Source: an uncultured Fretibacterium sp. (GTDB taxonomy: Bacteria; Synergistota; Synergistia; Synergistales; Aminobacteriaceae). Taken from it: a stretch of 7,325 nucleotides of DNA. Both the position numbers and the translations under genes were made by a program. The stretch's first letter is position 1; each line of letters begins with the position of its first letter. Shown here one piece after another: positions 1 through 6,072 of this stretch. The stretch is taken from the NCBI GenBank assembly GCA_937892105.1, contig CALAUZ010000085.1, positions 1-7,325 on the forward strand, given 5' to 3'. The notes beneath the pieces are model-generated. The model saw nothing but the letters and a program-made list of their open reading frames with translations. It was not told the DNA's origin and did not search any database.

Positions 1-2
1 CC

Positions 3-371
3 GAACAAGATAAAAAGACCCAAAATAGTAATAATAGCATGATACAAAATCTTAACTATGTCAAGGAACTTGGCTATCAGAGCAAAGATGCATTCGAATC
101 CGGTGATTTGTCCAAGTTCGCCGAAATAATGAACACACACTGGCGTTATAAAAAGCAGCGTTCCACTAAAATGAGTAATCCTTTCATTGATGAAATGTAT
201 GAATATGCTCTCAAAAACGGAGCATTGGGCGGGAAGCTTATTGGTGCTGGTGGTGGTCTTTTATTGTTTTACACAATGAATAAAGTACGTTTGAGAGAAG
301 CTATGAGTAAGACAAGTATGCTGGAAATCCGCTTTAGATTTGAACCAGAAGGTTCACGTATTATTCTGTGA
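3..371 (+). CDS. hddA: D-glycero-alpha-D-manno-heptose 7-phosphate kinase, C-terminal part (HddA-like GHMP kinase)
   Basis: This is the last 122 residues of a GHMP-superfamily sugar kinase. The frame is open to the left edge, so the Met at 39 is internal and the true start lies outside the window. The family member HddA phosphorylates D-glycero-D-manno-heptose 7-phosphate at C1 using ATP, giving the 1,7-bisphosphate in the cytoplasm. Seen here are a helical segment with VKELGYQSKDAFESGD, then HWRYKKQRS and MSNPFIDEMYEYA, then the C-terminal GHMP motif 3, GALGGKLIGAGGGLLLFY, and the FRFEPEGSR tail. From memory the glycine loop in this family usually reads GAGGGGF, so this copy looks one residue shorter. 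The stop is TGA, 12 bases before the next start. The following HddC-, GmhB- and GmhA-like genes support a heptose substrate; a related kinase for another sugar is the alternative. Confidence 0.85.
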   Translation, partial: EQDKKTQNSNNSMIQNLNYVKELGYQSKDAFESGDLSKFAEIMNTHWRYKKQRSTKMSNPFIDEMYEYALKNGALGGKLIGAGGGLLLFYTMNKVRLREAMSKTSMLEIRFRFEPEGSRIIL

Positions 372-372
372 T

Positions 373-378
373 GGTGAT
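373..378 (+). promoter_or_regulatory. ribosome binding site for the nucleotidyltransferase
   Basis: GGTGAT, which matches the 3' half of the AGGAGGTGAT consensus, lies 5 bases before the ATG at 384. It overlaps the first bases after the kinase stop and favours the 384 start over the internal ATG at 462, which has no such motif in front. Confidence 0.45.
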
Positions 379-383
379 CTATA

Positions 384-1172
384 ATGTCGATGATAGAGAA
401 GAATAATCATTATAATAGCCAACACTGCCTTAAAGACCGTCAATGCTATCTTAGAACAAATATGCCTGCTATCAGCTCTTTTCAGTTCGTTGTTCTTATG
501 GGCGGTATTGGAAGTAGATTGGGAGAAATCACGACTTTTGTTCCTAAAGCAATGCTACCAATACATCGGAAACCGTTTTTCTCGTATCAGCTCATGTTAC
601 TCATAATGGCTGGTTTTAGAAATTTTCTTTTCCTCGTGGGCTATAGAGCCGAGCAAGTAGAAGAATACTTCGGAGACGGAAGCAAATTCGGAGTTAAGAT
701 AGAATATAGTTACGATGGCGAAAAACAGCTCGGTACAGCAGGAGCTGTGGTTAAAGCGTATGATAAGTTAGATAATTCATTTTTACTAATGTATGGTGAT
801 ACCCTGCTCGACGTAGACTATTTTGAGATAGTTTATAGATTTTGCTTGAGGAAGCAAAATGGCTATTTATCATTAATGACTGTTTATAAAAATAATGGGC
901 AATTTGATACAAGCAACGTGCTTTTAGGGAGCTTCTGTGAAATCATTGAATACGACAAGAAGAATCCTAAAGAAACTATGCACTATATTGATTACGGAAT
1001 TAGTGTGTTCGACAAAAAAATCTTTTCAACTCTCCCTTGTGATGAAGCCATTGACTTATCTGATATTCAAATGAAATTAATCACTGAAAAAAGATGTCAG
1101 CTTGCATTGTCAGAAAACGGTTCTATGAAATCGGAACTCCTGCATCACTCAATTCTTTCAGGGACTATATAG
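384..1172 (+). CDS. hddC: Sugar-1-phosphate nucleotidyltransferase (HddC-like), C-terminus frameshifted out of a fusion with the phosphatase
   Basis: This is a cytoplasmic NTP-transferase of the mannose-1-phosphate guanylyltransferase-like family. In heptose loci HddC joins heptose 1-phosphate to GTP to give GDP-heptose. The fold is visible from about residue 34: the signature MGGIGSRLGE followed by PKAMLPI with its conserved Lys, then VGYRAEQVEEYFGDG, the LGTAGAV loop, the metal-site MYGDTLLDVD, and YIDYGISVF. The first 26 residues before MPAISS are not typical of the family; the start at 384 was kept because of its binding site. The natural end, RFYEIGTPASL...FRDYI, is found not in this frame but in the frame of the following phosphatase, so about 20 C-terminal residues here are aberrant. 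The frame is lost between about 1100 and 1125. The domain itself is nearly complete and might still fold. The nucleotide (GDP, CDP or other) cannot be read from the sequence. Confidence 0.8.
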   Translation: MSMIEKNNHYNSQHCLKDRQCYLRTNMPAISSFQFVVLMGGIGSRLGEITTFVPKAMLPIHRKPFFSYQLMLLIMAGFRNFLFLVGYRAEQVEEYFGDGSKFGVKIEYSYDGEKQLGTAGAVVKAYDKLDNSFLLMYGDTLLDVDYFEIVYRFCLRKQNGYLSLMTVYKNNGQFDTSNVLLGSFCEIIEYDKKNPKETMHYIDYGISVFDKKIFSTLPCDEAIDLSDIQMKLITEKRCQLALSENGSMKSELLHHSILSGTI

Positions 1173-1771
1173 GAAAACGTTTCTTTCAACCCAATAAGGC
1201 TGTGTTTCTTGATAGAGACGGTGTGATTAATGAAATTGTTTTCAATGAGAATACAGAACAGCTTGACTCACCCCTGAGCGTCAAAGAATTTCGTTTTATC
1301 GATGGTGCGATTGAGGGGCTGAAAAAACTACGGAACAAAGGATACAAGATTTTCATTGTTACCAATCAGCCTGCGGCCGCTAAAGGCAAAGTCGCTTTAG
1401 CTACGTTATATGACGTAAATGGTAGTATGTTAGATGAGCTGGAGAAAAACGGCATTGAAGTTGATGCATTAAGCGTGTGTCCTCATCATCCTGTTGGAGC
1501 AGAAAGAACACAGGAACGTTTTTTAATCCAGAAATGTGATTGTAGAAAGCCCAAGACGGGAATGCTATTCGATATTCTGAAAAAGTACAATATCGATAAA
1601 ACAGTATCGTTCATGATTGGCGATTCCTTCACAGATATTCTAGCAGGAAAACGTGTGGGCTTGAAAACTGCGTTTATTGGAGATTTTAAGTGTGATGTTT
1701 GTCAAATGCTTAATGAAGATAAACCAGAAATAATAGCTAAAAATTTGCTTGAACTATCTGAGAAACCGTGA
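1094..1771 (+). CDS. gmhB: D,D-heptose 1,7-bisphosphate phosphatase (GmhB-like HAD-IIIA), second half of a broken fusion
   Basis: This HAD-superfamily phosphatase would remove the 7-phosphate from heptose 1,7-bisphosphate to give heptose 1-phosphate. The first 28 residues are the C-terminal end of the preceding nucleotidyltransferase (RFYEIGTPASL, FRDYIG), which shows that the two enzymes were one polypeptide. The phosphatase follows: motif I FLDRDGVIN with nucleophile and acid Asp40/Asp42, motif II TNQ at 90-92, a zinc loop with Cys129-Pro-His-His and Cys148-Asp-Cys150 followed by RKPKTGM, and motif IV GDSFTD at 176-181. The Cys/His loop is the hallmark of GmhB-type enzymes. The ATG at 1094 has no good binding site and is only the first ATG after the frame break; the native start is 384. 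All catalytic residues are present. A histidinol-phosphatase-type HAD is the alternative, but the neighbours favour heptose. Confidence 0.8.
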   Translation: MSACIVRKRFYEIGTPASLNSFRDYIGKRFFQPNKAVFLDRDGVINEIVFNENTEQLDSPLSVKEFRFIDGAIEGLKKLRNKGYKIFIVTNQPAAAKGKVALATLYDVNGSMLDELEKNGIEVDALSVCPHHPVGAERTQERFLIQKCDCRKPKTGMLFDILKKYNIDKTVSFMIGDSFTDILAGKRVGLKTAFIGDFKCDVCQMLNEDKPEIIAKNLLELSEKP

Positions 1772-1869
1772 GCAAGAAATTGCAAGTAAGAAAATGCAAA
1801 CAGGGGGATTGTGAAATCGCTACGTTGCAAAGTGCACAAAATCACGAAATGTTAAATCGGAAGAAAAAC

Positions 1870-1874
1870 AGGAG
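1870..1874 (+). promoter_or_regulatory. ribosome binding site for the SIS isomerase
   Basis: AGGAG lies 6 bases before the ATG at 1881. It fixes the true start of the isomerase upstream of its in-frame stop, so the gene should not be read as starting at 1959. Confidence 0.7.
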
Positions 1875-1880
1875 AAAAAC

Positions 1881-2474
1881 ATGGAAAATTATATCAATAC
1901 TTATTTAGATTAGACGAAGTTAATTGCAGATTCCGTTGATCAGAACGAAATCTGGAAGATGATTAAAATTCTTGATGCTCTGAAGCGCATTAACGGTCGT
2001 TTATTCATTCTCGGTGTTGGAGGTAGCGCAGCCAACGCTTCCCATGCTGTGAATGATTTCCGAAAGATAGCGGGAATTGAAACCTATGTCCCTACGGATA
2101 ATGTCTCGGAACTTACGGCCAGAATTAATAATGAAGGTTGGGATACGACCTTCGTTGAATGGTTGAAGACCTGTCATGTTACTAATAATGATGCCATCAT
2201 GGTATTTTCTGTCGGTGGTGGTAACCAGACAACATCACTTAATATTGTCAAGGCTTTGGAGTATAGCAAGGCTGTAGGGGCTAAAGTTCTGTCTATCGTT
2301 TCAAGGACTGGCGGCTATTCTAAGAAAGTTTCTGACGCTTGTGTTTTAATTCCAGTTGTTGATGAAACAAGAATCACACCTCATGCTAAAGGCTGGCAAG
2401 GGATTATATGGCATTTAGTAGTAAATGCGGTCAATGCAATCAGTGCGACTGGGAAAACGGCGACTGCTTGTTAA
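1881..2474 (+). pseudogene. gmhA: D-sedoheptulose 7-phosphate isomerase (GmhA-like SIS domain) with an in-frame TAG at codon 11
   Basis: GmhA-type isomerases convert sedoheptulose 7-phosphate to D-glycero-D-manno-heptose 7-phosphate, the first step of the heptose pathway. From the ATG at 1881 the frame reads MENYINTYLD, then TAG (1911-1913), then TKLIADSVDQNEIWKM and a full SIS domain: the phosphosugar loop GVGGSAANASH near residues 45-55, NDFRKIAGIE, TDNVSELTARINNEGWDTTF, the second loop FSVGGG, and TPHAKGWQGIIWHLVVN. The reading on both sides of the stop fits the family, so one substitution (for example GAG to TAG, Glu to stop) explains it. Translation from the Met at 1959 would lack the first helix and has no binding site in front. 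The last dozen residues after VVN look atypical, and a second frame slip is possible there. Total length, about 197 codons, is normal for the family. Confidence 0.8.
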
Positions 2475-2528
2475 AAGCTGAAGCCTGCTAAATTGTTGTC
2501 AAAAAATACATTTGATCTGTGGATCTGT

Positions 2529-2533
2529 GGAGG
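2529..2533 (+). promoter_or_regulatory. ribosome binding site for the transaldolase
   Basis: GGAGG lies 8 bases before the ATG at 2542. It selects that start over an in-frame ATG at 2512, which would add ten unconserved residues. Confidence 0.75.
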
Positions 2534-2541
2534 ATAAGTTC

Positions 2542-3267
2542 ATGAAACTTGAAGATTTGAAAATTGCTATTTATGCTGAAGGAGCGGATGTTCAAAGAAT
2601 GCTTGATATAGCAAAGAAAAGTTACATTAAAGGCTTCACTACCAATCCCTCTTTAATGAAGAAGGCTGGTGTGAAGGACTATTTGACTTTTGCCAGAAAA
2701 GTTCTAGCCGAGATAAAGGAGTTGCCTGTCTCTTTTGAGGTTTTCAGCGATGATTTCGACGGAATGAGAAGAGAATTAAGAATACTGTCATCGTTAGGTA
2801 ACAATGTATACGTTAAAATCCCTGTTACGAATAGTAAGGGAGAGCCAAGTTATGATCTGATTCACGCTTTATCAGAAGACGCTGGCATTAAAGTAAATGT
2901 TACAGCGGTCTTTACTTTCGACCAGATCAGAGCTGTGACAGATGCATTATCTGAGAGGACAAATAGCATTATTCCCGTCTTTGCGGGCAGAATCGCTGAC
3001 GCTGGAGTGGATGCAAAGGGACACATGCAAAAGGCAAAAAGTATCTGTCAAGGTAAAGCGAGCATTCAACTTCTCTGGGCAAGTTGTCGCGAAGTTTACA
3101 ACATAATCGAAGCAGAGAACTCTGGCGCAGACATAATAACAGTTACAAATGATCTTTTAAAGAAGGCAGAGAAGAATCTTGGGAAAGATTTAGAAGTGTT
3201 TTCGCTTGAAACTGTTAATATGTTCGTGGATGATTCAAAAGAACTTGGATTCAGTATTTCAAAATGA
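2542..3267 (+). CDS. tal: Transaldolase, small TalC/Tal3-type
   Basis: This intact 241-residue class I aldolase is of the short transaldolase / fructose-6-phosphate aldolase family. Transaldolase moves a dihydroxyacetone unit between sugar phosphates and can form sedoheptulose 7-phosphate from fructose 6-phosphate and erythrose 4-phosphate. Visible motifs are GFTTNPSLMKKAG (31-43), SFEVFSDD (64-71), the Schiff-base Lys92 in YVKIPVT, NVTAVFT, VFAGRIADAG, LLWASCREVYNI and DIITVTNDLLKK. The start is fixed by a GGAGG. It sits directly after the sedoheptulose 7-phosphate isomerase and ends 10 bases before the glycosyltransferase, so it looks like part of the same operon. I infer that it supplies substrate for the heptose branch. 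A dedicated aldolase acting on an unusual sugar is the alternative; the sequence does not separate the two. Confidence 0.88.
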   Translation: MKLEDLKIAIYAEGADVQRMLDIAKKSYIKGFTTNPSLMKKAGVKDYLTFARKVLAEIKELPVSFEVFSDDFDGMRRELRILSSLGNNVYVKIPVTNSKGEPSYDLIHALSEDAGIKVNVTAVFTFDQIRAVTDALSERTNSIIPVFAGRIADAGVDAKGHMQKAKSICQGKASIQLLWASCREVYNIIEAENSGADIITVTNDLLKKAEKNLGKDLEVFSLETVNMFVDDSKELGFSISK

Positions 3268-3277
3268 GATATTTGTG

Positions 3278-3862
3278 ATGGATGAACTGATAAGTGTTAT
3301 TATACCTGTTTATAATTCTGAAAGAACGTTAAAAAAATGTATAGAATCTGCTATTTCGCAAACATACAAAAATTTAGAAATTATCATTATTGAAAGTGAT
3401 TCAACCGATAATTCGGCATACATTTGTGATTGCTTTGAAAAAAACTACACGAGAGTGAAAGTTATTCACCAGCCAGAAAAGAGAGGTTTGTCAAATGCCC
3501 GAAATGAAGGGATGAAATTCGCAAATGGAGAATTTCTCTGTTTTTTAGATAGCGATGATTGGATCGCAAATGATATTTATGAAATTTTGCATAAAGCCAT
3601 TCTTGAAACGTCCTCCGATATAGCTTGTGGCAACGTGGTAAGAACTATCAGTGAGAATGTTGAAGATGTTACAGGACAATCATTTGAAATTATGAAGTAT
3701 TCAAAACAAGATTATGCCAAAAAATTTTTTAGAATTAAGTCAAATGAAACTGTACATTATATTTGGAATAAAATGTATAAGAGAAGTGTTGCAAAAAAAA
3801 TCCATTTCCCAGAAGGGTTGTTAGCAGAAGATGTGGAAGGTTTTTTTTTACGCATTGGCTAA
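3278..3862 (+). pseudogene. Family 2 glycosyltransferase, truncated by a frameshift in a T9 tract
   Basis: GT2 enzymes transfer a sugar from a nucleotide donor, usually at the inner face of the membrane. The start ATG at 3278 lies 10 bases after the transaldolase stop; no strong binding site is seen, so translation is probably coupled. Seen are the N-terminal LISVIIPVYNSERTLKKCIES, the helix ISQTYKNLEIIIIES, a KRGLSNARNEGM stretch, the DxD-type FLDSDDWI, NKMYKRSV, and GLLAEDVEGFF, which holds the usual catalytic-region ED. The segment normally reading VDDGSTD is IESDSTD here. After GFF the frame turns to LRIG and stops. Removing one T from the nine at 3841-3849 restores YALANSKSIVHV, the expected continuation. 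At 194 residues the product is well short of the usual 300 or more and lacks its C-terminal part. Acceptor and donor are unknown. Confidence 0.8.
3841..3849 (+). repeat. T9 homopolymer inside the glycosyltransferase
   Basis: Nine consecutive T at the exact point where the glycosyltransferase frame is lost. Eight T would keep the frame (GFFYALANSK). It is either a sequencing or assembly indel, a fixed mutation, or a slippage-prone switch. Confidence 0.7.
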
Positions 3863-3879
3863 TTCAAAATCGATAGTTC

Positions 3880-4794
3880 ATGTTCAATCAGAATGATTAT
3901 TCGTTTAATGACATACAGTATCTGGTAAAAAGTATGCCTCTTACAGCACACAATAGCATAGGTTTTGAAGCTATGTGCAGGTATGTGAATGAGCATAATG
4001 GGAGGTGTTGGACAGGACAAGATGCAGATGCAATGTATGCATTAGGATACACAGGAGGAGCTTTTCGTGAAATATTATGTCGTTTTATGGTTTCAGACAA
4101 TTACCTGCGCTCCTTAGATGATGTGAAAGGGATAAGTTTTGCGCGATGCGTAAGTAGCTTTTTTTCCATGATTAGCAATGCTAAAAGCCACATGGATATG
4201 CGCTCTCCCCACAATCTTAGCGAATTTCGTGATGCTTTCTTGCACATGTATGCTTCTGTTCCTCTGTTTCCGAAAAATAAAATTTTATCGGGTGATTTTA
4301 CTGAGTTACAAAAGCATGCCTTTGACAACAAAACTGGATTATTTAAGTTGGGAAAAAAGGAAAAATTTACTGTAAAGGAAGCAAAACTCGCACTATACCT
4401 TGATAAGATGGGCTTTTATATAACGGGCAGAGATCATAGGATCATTACCTATGCTGGACATTTACAGCGTAAGACTGTGTATCCTTATTCATCTGCTATG
4501 ATGTTTTTTATTTGTTCAGGGATAAAACGTGGAATCTCAGAAATAACAACGAATAAAAAATGGATAAGCGATTTAGTAAAATATTACATAGGAGATAAAG
4601 CTTTTAAGAAACTTTATTCTACGGAATTTTTTAGAAGCTACAAAGTGTTAGCTGCTTATGAAGCGGATATTTTAAACAAAACAGTTTTTGGAAAATCATT
4701 GAAACAAGAAACAGGTTATACAGGTAACAGCTTTCAAGAGGCATTAGCCCTTGCTTGGGAAAAAGAATTGTTAGCAGAGATAGGTATTGATTAA
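3880..4794 (+). CDS. Unrecognised 304-residue protein, possibly the C-terminal half of the glycosyltransferase
   Basis: I do not recognise this protein. It is a long clean frame with no obvious signal peptide, transmembrane stretch or catalytic motif. It is rich in aromatic residues, Lys and predicted helix, with features such as CWTGQDADAMYALGYTGG near residues 43-60, a Lys-rich KLGKKEKFTVKEAKLALYLDKMG near 160, and RDHRIITYAGHLQRKT near 184. The ATG at 3880 has no binding site, and the 24 bases before it belong to the glycosyltransferase in another frame. If one base is dropped near 3885, the restored glycosyltransferase reading (SIVHV) runs straight into NQNDYSFNDIQYLV, so this may be the rest of a roughly 500-residue GT2 protein with an unusual helical C-terminal domain. 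The other reading is a separate gene whose start was lost. It ends overlapping the aminotransferase frame by 8 bases. Confidence 0.55.
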   Translation: MFNQNDYSFNDIQYLVKSMPLTAHNSIGFEAMCRYVNEHNGRCWTGQDADAMYALGYTGGAFREILCRFMVSDNYLRSLDDVKGISFARCVSSFFSMISNAKSHMDMRSPHNLSEFRDAFLHMYASVPLFPKNKILSGDFTELQKHAFDNKTGLFKLGKKEKFTVKEAKLALYLDKMGFYITGRDHRIITYAGHLQRKTVYPYSSAMMFFICSGIKRGISEITTNKKWISDLVKYYIGDKAFKKLYSTEFFRSYKVLAAYEADILNKTVFGKSLKQETGYTGNSFQEALALAWEKELLAEIGID

Positions 4795-6056
4795 AATTCT
4801 ATTAAAATTAAAAGTCTCTCTTTTAGCAGCGCAGACTTACAGCAAGTCGTACCGTTACTTCTGTCGGGGGATAGCTCCAAGCTATATGGATCACGGTGAA
4901 GGTTGCTACATCTATGATGTTGATGGAAATAAATTCATTGATTACATGTGCGCACTTGGCCCTATTACTGTGGGATATAATGACCCCCTCAGTTAATGAA
5001 ACCGTAATAAAGCAGATTCATAAATTTGCCAGTGGTTCTCTACAGTCAGAACTTGAAGTTGAACTGGCGGAAAAAATCTGTGAAATAATCCCATGTGCAG
5101 AGATGGTCAGGTTCGTTAAAAATGGCGGAGATGCTACAACAGCTGCAATTAGGTTGGCACGTGCCTATACAGGAAGAGACGTTGTCCTCATGTCTGGTTA
5201 TCATGGTATGCATGACTGGTCAATCGGAGCTTCTGAAAACCGTAGAGGCGTTCCAGAGGCTGTGCAAAAACTGACGCTGAACTTCAAGTATAATGACTTA
5301 GTTGACTTGGAAGAGAAACTGAAAAATAACAGTGTTGCAGCAATTATCCTTGAGCCAATTCAGAGCAATGGCCCCGAGTAAGGTTATCTCCAGTCAGCTA
5401 AGGAACTTGCTCATAAATATGGAGCTATTTTTATCTTCGATGAAGTCGTCTCTGGTTTCCGTTACGCGCTTGGCGGTGCTCAGGAAATGTTCGGAGTTAC
5501 TCCTGATATCGTTTCCTTCGGAAAAGGTATGGCCAACGGATATGCGATTTCAGCCGTTGCAGGGAAAAAAGAATTGATGGAACAGATTGAGAAAGGTGTT
5601 TTTGTCTCAACCACATTCGGAGGAGACAGCATCTCAATCGCCGCATCTTTAGCAACAATCAAGATTTTGGAGCAGCCAGGATTTTACGGTCATATTACAA
5701 AGATCGGTACAATTCAGAGAAATGGGATTGCAGAATTGATTAAGAAGTACGGGCTTGGTGATGTTCTGTCTGTAAATGGTCTCCCAGCTCATGCGGGAGT
5801 GAATTTTGAAGGTCATGGTAAACTGGATTATCTTGATGTTCAGTCCGTGTATTCTCAGACGATGCTCAAAGATGGGATTCTTGTTTTCGCAATTTATAAC
5901 CTCAATGGTTCACACACAGAGAAAGAAGCTAAAGTTTACCTCGAGGCTACAGATAAGGCTTTTGCCTTAATCAAGAAAGCTGTTGAGCAGGATAGCTTAG
6001 AAGGGATACTTGTAGGCGGTAAGGTCGATCCTGTGTTTAAGAGAAATATTCGTTAG
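4787..6056 (+). pseudogene. Class III PLP aminotransferase (glutamate-1-semialdehyde aminomutase-like), frameshifted and with an internal TAA
   Basis: This fold-type I PLP enzyme would transaminate a sugar or other carbonyl intermediate; the relatives I recall with the AQTYSKSYRYF opening occur in polysaccharide loci. It reads in three pieces. The first (frame of 4787) has AQTYSKSYRYF, MDHGEGCYIYDVDGNKFIDYMCALGP and GYNDP, ending at a C5 run (4984-4988). With four C the frame continues as DPSVNETVIKQI. The second has KNGGDATTAAIRLARAYTGR, GYHGMHDW, and ILEPIQSNGPE followed by TAA (5379-5381), where one substitution from a Lys or Glu codon is the simplest cause. The third continues GYLQSAKELAHKYG, FDEVVSGFR with the PLP-ring Asp (codon 5439-5441), SFGKGMANG with the Schiff-base Lys (codon 5523-5525), and the C-terminal domain to TAG. 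All active-site residues exist but cannot be made as one chain. The start is unclear: only a TTG at 4787, without a well-spaced binding site. Confidence 0.82.
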
Positions 6057-6072
6057 CTAAATAGACTTTACA

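Noticed and set aside
1094..1125. Programmed -1 frameshifting joining nucleotidyltransferase and phosphatase
   Set aside because: No X-XXY-YYZ slippery heptamer in the zero frame and no clear downstream hairpin; a mutation or sequencing error is simpler.
1772..1880. Possible terminator or regulatory hairpin in the 109-base gap before the isomerase
   Set aside because: TTGCAA and GTGCAC palindromes occur, but no stable stem followed by a T-run was found, so nothing beyond the AGGAG binding site is supported.
1768..1908. Short open frame from a GTG across the gap between phosphatase and isomerase
   Set aside because: About 46 residues, basic and featureless, no binding site, overlaps the phosphatase end and the isomerase start; likely chance.
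3897..4331. Two minus-strand open frames opposite the unrecognised 3880-4794 gene (3897-4100 and 4101-4331)
   Set aside because: Both lie wholly within a long + strand frame, abut each other, have no family motif, and run against a locus otherwise entirely on the + strand.
1911..5381. Stop-codon reassignment (TAG or TAA read as sense)
   Set aside because: The two internal stops differ (TAG and TAA), and both codons also end frames in this window, for example TAA of the gene ending at 4794 and TAG of the aminotransferase at 6054-6056.
5332..5577. Alternative + frame overlapping the aminotransferase gap
   Set aside because: It is a shadow frame: the aminotransferase reading on both sides of the TAA has all family motifs, while this one has none.
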